64,000 nt of DNA from Actinotignum timonense (GTDB taxonomy: Bacteria; Actinomycetota; Actinomycetes; Actinomycetales; Actinomycetaceae), in the NCBI RefSeq assembly GCF_900155575.1, contig NZ_LT706966.1:1451425-1515424 (forward strand), given 5' to 3'. The notes under the pieces were generated by a model that was not told where the DNA came from, searched no databases, and saw only the letters and a program-made list of their open reading frames with translations. Shown here one piece after another: positions 46,308-54,695 of this stretch (its first letter is position 1; each line of letters opens with the position of its first letter). The position numbers were made by a program, and so were the translations under genes.

Positions 46308-46702
46308 GGAGTTGCCCCCGCTCGTGCGGGGAAGAGTCGCTAAAGAATCCCTTAACCGTTTCGATGGCGGAATTACCCCCACGTACGCGGGGAAGAGATT
46401 GCTGTTTCCAGATCGAGGCGCAACTCCTTGGAATTACCCCCACGTACGCGGGGAAGAGGATCTCACTACCCCTCGGGATTATGCCAGGCCGGAATTACCC
46501 CCACGTACGCGGGGAAGAGGCGTGAGGGGTTGCGCTGCGTGTAGGATCATCAGAATTACCCCCACGTACGCGGGGAAGAGTTTCGGCGCCCTCACTCCAA
46601 TCATTTACCCATGGAATTACCCCCACGTACGCGGGGAAGAGCTTAAGCGCCGGTACCACTTTTTCCTGAATCCAGAATTACCCCCACGTACGCGGGGAAG
46701 AG
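46308..46702 (-). CRISPR. Type I-E-like CRISPR array, 7 repeats and 6 spacers, no cas genes in the window
   Basis: Repeats of 29 bp begin at 46308, 46369, 46430, 46491, 46552, 46613 and 46674, with 32-bp spacers and an exact 61-bp period. The core CCCCCACGTACGCGGGG is palindrome-like. Six repeats are identical except that the first base on the plus strand is G in four and A in two. The repeat at 46308 differs at 7 positions, as expected of the trailer-end repeat. On the minus strand the repeat reads CTCTTCCCCGCG...GGGGGTAATTC[C/T], the orientation of known I-E repeats, so the array should be transcribed leftward with its leader to the right of 46702. Confidence 0.97.
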
Positions 46703-47160
46703 CCTGCCTGACCTGGTTGTTTACTCGCGGCAGATCCGGAAATCTGACTGGAATAGAGTTCCAAATTTACGGTTCGCTGCGAGAAATTCCCGGTACGCCA
46801 GTGCTCCGCGTGTCACGAGCATGTCAGTTCCCACACCTCAAATTTAGCTTATTACGTCCTGCCTGTCGTTATCGGACACAAGGGGGGCGCTTCTGATTAC
46901 CAGGTTTGACTATGGTGACAGAGCGCTTACCAGACCGGCGGTGCCCCAGTATGACGGGGCATGTGTATCTTCTTCGCCTGGTTCTTTGCCCTTAACATGC
47001 TGTCTGTCAAGCGCAAGTTAAAACTGCACGGCTAGCGTAACCGAAACTGCACGCCCTCACCGAACAGGCAATCTTGCCCGGCGCTATGTGGCCAAGCAGC
47101 GGTGAGATGTGCTGGTGACCGGGTTCCTTTGGAGATCTGGTTCCTGCGGAAAGCAGGTTC
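46703..47160. other. Gene-free region: CRISPR leader candidate and IS-end-like debris
   Basis: Contains the presumed CRISPR leader next to 46702 (about 46703-46900, moderately AT-rich), a small TGCCCC/GGGGCA hairpin at about 46940, and the IS-end-like repeat at 47005-47084. No cas gene or convincing coding frame is present. Confidence 0.6.
47005..47084 (-). mobile_element. Solo IS-end-like element, copy A (2 internal units)
   Basis: Read on the minus strand it matches 60633-60757: GCGCCGGGC[A/G]AGATTGCCT, TTCGGTGAGGG, then GTGCAGTTT units and a final AACTTGCG[C/T]TTGACA. Copy A has two GTGCAGTTT-type units, copy B four. Multiple subterminal repeats ending in TGACA/TGTCA are reminiscent of IS21-like ends; the family is not certain and no transposase remains. 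Confidence 0.55.
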
Positions 47161-47505
47161 CTAAGCGTCAGTAGCGTGCTCCTTGCCGTCGGCAATATCG
47201 GTGAGGGCGAAATGTTCGTAAATACGCTGCTGTTGGTCCTCGGTCAGGCCGTCCTCCACCGACCAGGCCGGAGCGCTGGCCACTGCTTCTGCGGAAACCG
47301 AGAGGATGAGCCTGCCCTCAACCAGGCGCGAACCGCGCAGCGGAACCAGGGCGGAGCGAAGATTGAATAATCCCCGCCCGATGAGAGCGAAAGTGGGTTG
47401 CCCGCTGGCATCATCGAGAAAAACCTCGCGCACCGGCCCAATCTCCGCTTCGGAGCGGTCATAAGCGGTGGCATCCATAATGTCGCGGACGGTTACCTCA
47501 GCCAT
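47161..47505 (-). CDS. Small PRC-barrel domain protein
   Basis: 114 residues. A PRC-barrel (DIMDATAYDRSEAEIGPVREVFLDDASGQPTFA...LVPLRGSRL) fills the protein, followed by a short acidic tail. It resembles the first 110 residues of the next protein upstream (47606-48415), so the two look like tandem paralogues with the DUF2382 part missing here. Likely a general-stress protein; no enzyme activity is predicted. Confidence 0.82.
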   Translation of the reverse strand: MAEVTVRDIMDATAYDRSEAEIGPVREVFLDDASGQPTFALIGRGLFNLRSALVPLRGSRLVEGRLILSVSAEAVASAPAWSVEDGLTEDQQQRIYEHFALTDIADGKEHATDA

Positions 47506-47605
47506 TCTTCCTCTTTCCCTAGCTTCGCTGCGCGGCTGACGTGCCTGCGCGGCTCACGTTCCTGCCTGGCTGTCTGCCTAGCAGGCCAGGTTTTTCACGA
47601 GCCTA

Positions 47606-48415
47606 CTACTTGGTGGAGCGACCCGTTTTATCTTCGATTTCGATCTGTTCCTTGGCTACATCTTCGGAGACCGTTTCGGTATCCTGCACGACATCCTTAT
47701 GGAGAGATACCCGCTCAACGGGTACGGTTTCCTTCTCTACATTGACGCGTTCTTCATGAAGGGTGACAGCGGCGCCCCCTTCAGAAATTTCACCAACGTA
47801 CTCTTCACCTTCCTTGATAGGGGTGCGTTCCACCCGCACTTCTTCGCGAGTCACGGGCACCTCCACCGTTTCGGTGTCATGCACAACGTACTTGTGCAGC
47901 CGCACGGTACCGGTCGCCACATTGTCCTTAGAAACATTGAGGCGCTCTTCAGAACGAACCACGGAATGATCATCCGCGTCAGTTACCGGGGCGGGATGCT
48001 CGGCCGCAGTGCGGGGTGTGCCCTCTGAAGCGCCGCCGGCCGTCTCCGGTACACCGGCACCTACCGGCGGAACCTCGGTGGAGTACCGGTCACCTTCGCG
48101 TGCATCCGTGAGGTGGTAGTGGGCGAGCAGGCGGTCCTGCTCTTCGGGGGTGATGCCCTGTTCCACATCGAAATCAGGGGCATCCTTAATCGCATCCTTG
48201 ACGAAAGCCAGGTGGAGTTCTTCACCCTCGAGGTGCGAACCGCGCAGCGGAACGAGACTGGAGGACATACCGAAGAGCCCGTGGCCCACTTCCACGAAGA
48301 AGGGCTGGCCCGTCTCGGCGTCAAGGAATACCTCCTTTACTCCGCCGAGCTTATCGTTATGGGAATCAAATGCGGTGGCGTTCAGGAGATCCTGAACATT
48401 CTTGTTCTCGGCCAT
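47606..48415 (-). CDS. PRC-barrel plus DUF2382 (YsnF/AvaK-like) stress protein
   Basis: 269 residues, ATG at 48415. Residues 1-110 are a PRC-barrel (DLLNATAFDSHNDKLGGVKE, FLDAETGQPFFVEVG). After a linker, two DUF2382 repeats follow (SEERLNVSKDNVATGTVRLH and HEERVNVEKETVPVERVSLH), each with a conserved VVxDTETV strand. Such proteins are induced by general stress in several Gram-positive bacteria. It lies upstream of its shorter paralogue on the same strand. Confidence 0.87.
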   Translation of the reverse strand: MAENKNVQDLLNATAFDSHNDKLGGVKEVFLDAETGQPFFVEVGHGLFGMSSSLVPLRGSHLEGEELHLAFVKDAIKDAPDFDVEQGITPEEQDRLLAHYHLTDAREGDRYSTEVPPVGAGVPETAGGASEGTPRTAAEHPAPVTDADDHSVVRSEERLNVSKDNVATGTVRLHKYVVHDTETVEVPVTREEVRVERTPIKEGEEYVGEISEGGAAVTLHEERVNVEKETVPVERVSLHKDVVQDTETVSEDVAKEQIEIEDKTGRSTK

Positions 48416-48703
48416 ATGTGGTGTGCCTTCCTGATAGAAAATGTAGAACCGAGGCCAGGTAGCCGAAGCTAACTGCTCACGTGTGGTGGTGACACCTACT
48501 TCCCAGCCACGGCCGGAGAGTTTGGCCCCTACGCGGCGTGGGCGGTGCGGGAAGAACGCAATCTGCCTGGGAACTCTGGCGAGTTCACTTGCAGCCTACC
48601 GTGATGCAGGTCATATAGCTGGGTGTTTAGCTCACGGAATAACTCTCGCTGCTGGCCGTGCGGTACCCTCATCCATGACGCAGGAAGGGAAGAAGGGAAG
48701 CAT

Positions 48704-49957
48704 ATGGCGGAGAATGCCGCATGGCCGGCGATTCAGCTGGGCGATCTGACTCTGGCCACGCCGGTCATGCTCGCGCCGATGGCCGGCGTGACCAACCCGC
48801 CTTTCCGCCAGCTCTGCCGTGAAGAAGCCGAAGCGGGAATTCGGCGCGCGATGGCCAGCAGTGCACCGGATGCGCCCTCCCCAGAACCCCACGCGCCCGG
48901 CTCCTACGCCCCAGCCGGGCTGTGGGTGTGCGAAATGATTACCTCCCGGGCACTGCTGGAACGCACCCCGGAAACCATGACCATGATCCAGCCCGATCCG
49001 AGCGATCCGGTGCGATCCATCCAGCTCTACGGGGTGGAACCCAAGGTGGTGGCCGCGGCGGTGCGGCTCCTCATCGAGGAAAACCGCGCGGACCACATCG
49101 ATATTAACTTCGGCTGCCCGGCCCCCAAAGTCACCCGCAAAGGGGGCGGTTCGGCCCTGCCGTGGAAACTGGATTTGTACGAGGACCTCGTGCGAGAGGC
49201 CACCGCAGCAGCGAGCGCCGCGAACCGCGGGCGCGATCACGCCGTACCCATCACCGTGAAATTCCGGATCGGGATCGACGCCGCCCACGAAACTTTCCGG
49301 GACGTGGCCCGCATCTCCGAAGATTACGGGGTCGCCGGGCTCACCTTGCACGCGCGCACCACCGCGCAGCATTACGCCGGCCACGCGAACTGGGATTTTA
49401 TTGCAGAGCTCGTAGACTCCACGGACCTGCCCGTCTTTGGTAACGGTGATGTTTTCGACGCCGCAGATGCCGCCGCGCTGCGCGCCCATACCGGCTGCGC
49501 CGGGGTGGCTGTCGGGCGCGGCTGCCAGGGCCGGCCCTGGATTTTCTATGATCTGGCTGCTCTCATGCACGGGGCTAGCGCCCAGCGCCGCCCCACGTTG
49601 CGCGAAGTCGCCGCGATGATCGAGCGCCATGCCCGCCTCTCGGTGGAGCATTTCGGAAGCGAAAATAAAGCCATGCGGGAGCTGCGCAAGCACATCACCT
49701 GGTATCTCAAGGGCTTCGCGGTGGGTGGGGAAACCCGCCACTCGCTGGGGCTGGTCTCCACCCTGGAGGAACTCCACGAACGCCTCCAGGCCCTGGACTT
49801 GGATCAGCCTTATCCGGCGGCTGCGGAAGGTAAACGCGGGCGCGCAGGCGGGGAAAAACGCCCGCATCTTCCCGATGGCTGGCTCGATTCGCGCGAGCTT
49901 ACCCCGGAGCAAGCGGCCCGAATCCACGAAGCCGAACTCGATATTTCCGGCGGCTAA
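48704..49957 (+). CDS. dusB: tRNA-dihydrouridine synthase
   Basis: 417 residues from the ATG at 48704, preceded by GAAGGGA; a TACCCT -10 lies at 48664. FMN-binding TIM barrel: PVMLAPMAGVTNPPFRQLC, HIDINFGCPAPKVTRKGGGS (catalytic Cys region), LTLHARTTAQHYAG, VFGNGDVFDA and GVAVGRGCQGRPW. It reduces uridines in tRNA D-loops. An insert of about 25 residues (ASSAPDAPSPEPHAPG) follows the first motif. Confidence 0.95.
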   Translation: MAENAAWPAIQLGDLTLATPVMLAPMAGVTNPPFRQLCREEAEAGIRRAMASSAPDAPSPEPHAPGSYAPAGLWVCEMITSRALLERTPETMTMIQPDPSDPVRSIQLYGVEPKVVAAAVRLLIEENRADHIDINFGCPAPKVTRKGGGSALPWKLDLYEDLVREATAAASAANRGRDHAVPITVKFRIGIDAAHETFRDVARISEDYGVAGLTLHARTTAQHYAGHANWDFIAELVDSTDLPVFGNGDVFDAADAAALRAHTGCAGVAVGRGCQGRPWIFYDLAALMHGASAQRRPTLREVAAMIERHARLSVEHFGSENKAMRELRKHITWYLKGFAVGGETRHSLGLVSTLEELHERLQALDLDQPYPAAAEGKRGRAGGEKRPHLPDGWLDSRELTPEQAARIHEAELDISGG

Positions 49958-50059
49958 ACCAACCACGCCGCGGCGCTTGCCTCAGGCCCGGTGCCCCGCC
50001 CGTCACGACCGCACCGCTCGCCGCCACCGCACCGCCCGCGGGCTTGGTACCCTCTAGCT

Positions 50060-51310
50060 GTGACGGATTTATTTGGGGCGGCCGAAGTTTACGGGCCGGA
50101 TGACCGCGAGCGCTGGGTGCATGAACCACCCAAATCCCGTTCGCGTACCGATTTTGAACGCGACCGCGCGCGGGTGCTGCATTCTTCGGCGCTGCGCCGC
50201 CTGGGCGCGAAAACTCAGGTGCTCGGGCCTGAATCGGATGATTTTGTGCGCACCCGCCTCACCCATTCCCTCGAAGTGGCCCAAATTGGGCGCTCGCTGG
50301 CGAAAAACTTTGGATGCGACCCGGATATCGTGGAAACCGCGTGTTTGTGCCATGACCTCGGGCACCCGCCCTTCGGGCACAACGGGGAGCGGGCCCTCGC
50401 GGAAGTGGGGGAGGAGATCGGCGGTTTCGAAGGCAATGCCCAAACCCTGCGCATCCTCACCCGCCTGGAACCGAAACGCACTACCCGCACTGGGCGCCCG
50501 GCGGGCCTCAACCTCACCCGCGCCACCCTGGATGCGGTGATCAAATACCCGTGGGGTAATAACGAAGGCCCGGGCGGCACCCCGAAATTCAATTACTACC
50601 GCGATGATGCTGATATTTTCGAGTGGATCCACGGAGAACACGGGCACAACCGCTGCGTCGAAGCCCAAATCATGGATCTGGCCGATGATATTGCCTATAG
50701 CGTCCACGATGTTGAAGATGCGATCGCCCGCGGATTCTTCGACCCGTCCTGCCTGACCGACCCGGGGGAGCGCCAGAAAGTCGTGGAGGATACCCTGGCC
50801 TGGTATGGCGAACCGAGCGCGGGCGAGCTTTCTGATGCGCTTGACCGCCTGCTGCGCGAAGAAGCCTGGCCGGTGCACTTCGGTGGCAACTACCGTGATT
50901 TTGCCCGCATGAAGGACCTCACCTCCGACCTCATCGGCCGTTTTGTTTCCGCCGTATGCCAGGCAACCTGGGCGCAGTCCGGGCATGGCAAATTGGTGCG
51001 CTACAACGGTAACGTCGTCGTACCACCAGAAACTTTTGCCGAAATTACGGTTCTCAAAGGGATCGCGGTGGCCTATGTTATGGCTCCGCGCGAACACGAA
51101 CCGCATTACGTGGAGCAGCGCGCCATTATTTTCGACCTCGTCGAGGCGCTCTTGGAGAATCCGGATGAGTTGGAGCCGCATCTGGCGGAATTGTGGGCGA
51201 GCAGCGATAAGGACGCGCGGCTGCGTTTGGTGATTGACCAGGTTGCTTCGCTCACCGATCTCTCGGCGCGGCAGTGGCACGCGCACCTGTGCGGGATGCT
51301 GCGGCACTGA
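50060..51310 (+). CDS. dgt: Deoxyguanosinetriphosphate triphosphohydrolase-like HD protein
   Basis: 416 residues from GTG 50060. RVLHSSALRRLGAKTQV, TRLTHSLEVAQIGR and CLCHDLGHPPFGHNGE carry the HD metal ligands. It hydrolyses dNTPs to nucleoside and triphosphate. TACCCT ends 6 nt before the GTG and there is no ribosome site, so the mRNA is probably leaderless. In many actinobacteria dgt is followed by dnaG, as here, linking dNTP control with replication. Confidence 0.93.
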   Translation: MTDLFGAAEVYGPDDRERWVHEPPKSRSRTDFERDRARVLHSSALRRLGAKTQVLGPESDDFVRTRLTHSLEVAQIGRSLAKNFGCDPDIVETACLCHDLGHPPFGHNGERALAEVGEEIGGFEGNAQTLRILTRLEPKRTTRTGRPAGLNLTRATLDAVIKYPWGNNEGPGGTPKFNYYRDDADIFEWIHGEHGHNRCVEAQIMDLADDIAYSVHDVEDAIARGFFDPSCLTDPGERQKVVEDTLAWYGEPSAGELSDALDRLLREEAWPVHFGGNYRDFARMKDLTSDLIGRFVSAVCQATWAQSGHGKLVRYNGNVVVPPETFAEITVLKGIAVAYVMAPREHEPHYVEQRAIIFDLVEALLENPDELEPHLAELWASSDKDARLRLVIDQVASLTDLSARQWHAHLCGMLRH

Positions 51311-51438
51311 TGTTCCGGCACTGATGTTCCGGCGCCCGCGGCCCCGGCGTGCGCCGCGGTTCGCGCGTGCGGAACGCGGTGAGCGCGTGAAACGGTTCGA
51401 GCGTGCGCTGCGCGGCGGGCTCGCTTAGACTAGGCGGC

Positions 51439-53535
51439 ATGGCCGGGCTCATCAAAAGGGAAGACATCGATCGGGTGCGCGCCGCGGTGCGGATCGACGA
51501 CGTCGCCTCCCAGTACGTGGTCCTGCGCCCCGGTGGGGTGGACTCCCTCAAAGGCCTGTGCCCCTTCCATGACGAGAAAACTCCGTCCTTCCACGTGCGC
51601 CCGAACCTGGGGCGCTGGCATTGCTTTGGCTGCGGGGAAGGCGGCGACGTTTTCGCTTTCGTGCAGCGGGCCGAAAGTATTGATTTTGTGGAGGCGGTTG
51701 AGCTGCTGGCGCGGCGCGCCGGAATCGAGCTGCATTACGAGGGCGCGCGTGAACGGCGGCCGGGGGAGCCGTCCAAGCGGCGGCTCATCGATGCGCACCG
51801 GGTTGCCGTGCAGTTCTATCGCGCCCAATTCGATACCCCGGCGGCGGCCCCGGCCCGCACGCTCCTGGCCGAACGTGGTTTTGAGCGGGCGGCCGTTGAC
51901 CATTTTGAATGCGGCTACGCCCCGGACTCCTGGGACGCGCTCTATACGCACCTGCGCAGCCACGGCTTTTCCGACCGGGAAATCGAAACGGCGGGCCTGG
52001 CCACCCGGGGCAACCGCGGGCTCTACGACCGTTTCCGCGGGCGGCTCATGTGGCCGATTTTCTCCATCACCGGCGAACCTATCGGCTTCGGGGCGCGCCG
52101 CCTCGGGGAGGATGACCGCGGCCCGAAATACCTCAATACCCCCGAAACACCGATCTACAAAAAATCGCAGGTGCTGTACGGCCTCAACCTCGCGAAAAAG
52201 GAGATCGCGACCTCGCGTTCCGTGGTCATCGTGGAGGGCTATACGGACGTCATGGCCGCGCACCTGGCCGGAATCACCACGGCGGTAGCAACGTGTGGTA
52301 CAGCTTTCGGGGCGGAGCACGTCAAAATTGTGCGGCGGCTTTTGGGCGACGGCGCCAATCCGGCCGCCGGGGTGGTGCTCTCCTCCGGGAAGGCTTACGG
52401 CGGCGAGGTTATTTTTACGTTCGACGGCGATAGTGCCGGCCAGAAGGCAGCTTTGCGTGCTTTCGGGGAAGATCAGGCTTTCGCCACCCAAACCTACGTG
52501 GCGATTGCGCCGGATAATCTGGATCCCTGCGATGTGCGGCTCCAGCGCGGGGATGAGGCGCTGCGCGAGGTAATCGCCGGGCGGCGCCCCCTTTTCGAAT
52601 TCGCGATTCGCTCCCTGATTGAGGACCTTCCGCTCACCACCGCGGAGGGCCGCAGCGCCGGGCTACGGGTGAGCGCGCCGATTGTGGCGGGGATTAGAGA
52701 TCGGGTACTGCGCGGGGAATACACCCGGAATCTGGCCGGCTGGCTCGGCATGGATGAGCACGTGGTGCGCCAGGCGGTGGCGGAAGCCGGGCGCCAGGGG
52801 CGAGCCCAGGCGCGCGCGGTGCTGGAGGCAGCCAGCGAGCACACCCCGAGGGCGCTAGCGGCCGGCGGTGCGCAGCAGGCGGGAGTCGCGGTGCAGCCGG
52901 GGAATGCGCCGTCGTACCAGGCGGCAGCGCAAAGGACGGGTACAGTGCAGGGGAGTGCGGCCGATGCCGGTACCCACCGGGCGGCGACCTTGCCGCCGGT
53001 GTCGCAGCTGCGTGACCCTACCGAAAAAGTCGAGCGGGCTGCGCTGGAGATTTATCTTCAGCTTCCGGCTTTTGCGGCACGGGCGGAGATGGATAATCTG
53101 CCTCCGCATACGTTCACCCATCCGGTGCACCACGCCATTCATACGGCGATTCGGGCGGCGGGCGGAACCCGAGTATTTGCCGAGCGCTTCGCGCAGCTGA
53201 CCGGCGCGGGTATGGACGTAGAACACGCCGAGCCCCAGGCGAGTGCCGCTTACGTGGAGGCGGTGATTGCGGCCGGTGGCCCGGAGCTAGCCGGAGTGAT
53301 TTCCCAGCTCGCCGCCGAGCCGCTCCCGGAGACCGATGTGCAGCGCCTCCCGCACTATGTGTGGGGGATTGCCCTCGCGCTCATTCGGCTAGGTGTGCTA
53401 CGCCAAATCGAGGACGTGCGTTCCGCGCTCCAGCGCACCAATCCGGAAGATGCCGCCTACCAGCAGCACTTCGCCCGCCTCATGGAACTCGAGGCGCAGC
53501 GCCGCACATGTGAGGAGCGCATGGAGCTGGGGTAG
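51439..53535 (+). CDS. dnaG: DNA primase
   Basis: 698 residues from the ATG at 51439; TAGACT ends 7 nt upstream with no ribosome site, so leaderless initiation is likely. Zinc-finger ligands C41, H44, C62 and C65 (CPFHDEKTPSFH, WHCFGCG), then the primase core with VVIVEGYTDVMAAHLAG (toprim) and FTFDGDSAGQKAA. A low-complexity Ala/Gln-rich linker (about 485-520) separates the C-terminal helicase-binding domain. It makes RNA primers at the fork. Confidence 0.97.
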   Translation: MAGLIKREDIDRVRAAVRIDDVASQYVVLRPGGVDSLKGLCPFHDEKTPSFHVRPNLGRWHCFGCGEGGDVFAFVQRAESIDFVEAVELLARRAGIELHYEGARERRPGEPSKRRLIDAHRVAVQFYRAQFDTPAAAPARTLLAERGFERAAVDHFECGYAPDSWDALYTHLRSHGFSDREIETAGLATRGNRGLYDRFRGRLMWPIFSITGEPIGFGARRLGEDDRGPKYLNTPETPIYKKSQVLYGLNLAKKEIATSRSVVIVEGYTDVMAAHLAGITTAVATCGTAFGAEHVKIVRRLLGDGANPAAGVVLSSGKAYGGEVIFTFDGDSAGQKAALRAFGEDQAFATQTYVAIAPDNLDPCDVRLQRGDEALREVIAGRRPLFEFAIRSLIEDLPLTTAEGRSAGLRVSAPIVAGIRDRVLRGEYTRNLAGWLGMDEHVVRQAVAEAGRQGRAQARAVLEAASEHTPRALAAGGAQQAGVAVQPGNAPSYQAAAQRTGTVQGSAADAGTHRAATLPPVSQLRDPTEKVERAALEIYLQLPAFAARAEMDNLPPHTFTHPVHHAIHTAIRAAGGTRVFAERFAQLTGAGMDVEHAEPQASAAYVEAVIAAGGPELAGVISQLAAEPLPETDVQRLPHYVWGIALALIRLGVLRQIEDVRSALQRTNPEDAAYQQHFARLMELEAQRRTCEERMELG

Positions 53536-53563
53536 TTCACTCCAAATACTCGGTTGATTATTC

Positions 53564-54322
53564 TCAGGATTCTTTAGCACCAAGAGAACGCGAGATCTTT
53601 GCTGCGGTTTGTTTAACTTGAGGAACCAAGGCAATGACTTCGTCCATGCTTTTCTCCAATGTTAAAGTCGTGATTGATAATGCATGGTTCACCCGTCCAA
53701 GATGGTTGCGAATAGGGACGGCAACACATCGAATTCCGGGAACATTCTCTTCGTCGTCAATAGCGAACCCGCGGTCACGAACTGTGTCGATTTCTTTTAT
53801 CAGTTCAGCGGTTGTCGAAATAGTTCGGGGTGTATGTTTAGGGAGTTGCATCTCTGCCACGTAACGAATGATCGCCTCATCCTCTTCCTCGGCGAGGAAA
53901 CACTTACCAATTGAAGTTGAATGGAGAGGAAGCCGATCCCCAATTCGTGATGGTATGCGGTACGGGGTATCAGTTTCTTGTATGGCAACATAAACGGCAT
54001 CTTTACCGTTCCTCGCCCCAATGTGCACTTGGCACCCAACTTCGCGGGCAAGTTGTCGGATGTAGGGTTTCGTTTGTTGAGAGATGTCGATTCTTTCGAA
54101 TGCTGTTGCGGCGAGTGACAAAGCAGCCGGTCCGGCGTAATAGTTTCCGTCAGGGCTTACCGCAATGAACTCGTACTTCACCAAAGTTTGGAGAAGGCGA
54201 TGCACACTAGATTTTGCCAGGCCGGTCGCGTTAACGATGTCGGTAAAACGGGGGTGTTGCAGTGCTGCCTGAAGAACAATGAGAGTTTTATCGGCTGCGC
54301 TCGGGCTCTGTTTGGTACTCAA
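53564..54322 (-). CDS. IclR-family transcriptional regulator
   Basis: 252 residues. N-terminal winged helix (VLQAALQHPRFTDIVNATGLAKSSVHRLLQTLVKYEFI) and an IclR effector domain (LAREVGCQVHIGARNGKDAVYVAIQE, LPLHSTSIGKCFLAEEEDEA, RGFAIDDEENVPGIRCVAVPI). It is divergent from the fuconate dehydratase gene, across a spacer that holds palindromes of the AGTTCC-N7-GGAACT type. It probably represses or activates that operon in response to a sugar acid. GC content here is visibly lower than in the preceding core genes. Confidence 0.9.
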   Translation of the reverse strand: MSTKQSPSAADKTLIVLQAALQHPRFTDIVNATGLAKSSVHRLLQTLVKYEFIAVSPDGNYYAGPAALSLAATAFERIDISQQTKPYIRQLAREVGCQVHIGARNGKDAVYVAIQETDTPYRIPSRIGDRLPLHSTSIGKCFLAEEEDEAIIRYVAEMQLPKHTPRTISTTAELIKEIDTVRDRGFAIDDEENVPGIRCVAVPIRNHLGRVNHALSITTLTLEKSMDEVIALVPQVKQTAAKISRSLGAKES

Positions 54323-54357
54323 GAGAAGAACCTTCTTCTAGATCGATACGGACCACC

Positions 54358-54376
54358 AGTTCCATTTTATGGAACT
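54358..54376. promoter_or_regulatory. Candidate IclR operator, near the regulator's own start
   Basis: Perfect palindrome AGTTCCATTTTATGGAACT (7-bp arms), 36 bp upstream of the regulator start. Position suggests autoregulation. Confidence 0.55.
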
Positions 54377-54622
54377 CAATTGTAGATGGTTGACTGTTGC
54401 TTGTGCGCCTCCTCTCGTAAGGAGCCTTGAGGAACCGGAAACGATTCAAAGTCATGCGGGAAGAGTCGCCCCGCATTTGTTTTGAACCTGAAATTATTAT
54501 TTCCTGTAGCTTTGGCGAGATTATGAGAATGTGTGAAGGGTGTCATACCTAAATACTAAACCCGCGTATTTGTGCAGTTTTACGCACTGGGTGCAAATCT
54601 TGGTCGCAAAAGGTCCTAGGAT

Positions 54623-54640
54623 AGTTCCCCAAATGGGACT
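54623..54640. promoter_or_regulatory. Candidate IclR operator in front of the fuconate dehydratase gene
   Basis: AGTTCCCCAAATGGGACT shares the AGTTCC/GGRACT arms with the site at 54358, with one imperfect pair. It lies 56 bp upstream of the GTG. Confidence 0.45.
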
Positions 54641-54651
54641 AGGGTTCATGA

Positions 54652-54666
54652 CGTGGAACTTCCACG
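54652..54666. promoter_or_regulatory. Third operator-like palindrome
   Basis: CGTGGAACTTCCACG has 6-bp arms and contains the GGAAC/TTCC halves. It lies 30 bp before the fuconate dehydratase start. Confidence 0.35.
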
Positions 54667-54695
54667 GTGGGTAACTAAAACAAAGGAGTTTACTC

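Larger units (their letters stand above)
54323..54695. promoter_or_regulatory. Divergent control region of the IclR gene and fuconate dehydratase operon
   Basis: AT-richer than its surroundings. It holds three operator-like palindromes (54358-54376, 54623-54640, 54652-54666) and no coding frame that looks real. Ends in AAAGGAG before the GTG at 54696. Confidence 0.65.

Noticed and set aside
46234-46896. A 220-residue open frame across the CRISPR array
   Set aside because: Its sequence is a translation of repeats and spacers (the same PHVRGE/ITPTYAGK-like phrases recur every 61 bp); no ribosome site and no homology.
48632-49966. A 444-residue frame antisense to dusB
   Set aside because: Exact mirror of a conserved enzyme; no ribosome site and no recognisable family.
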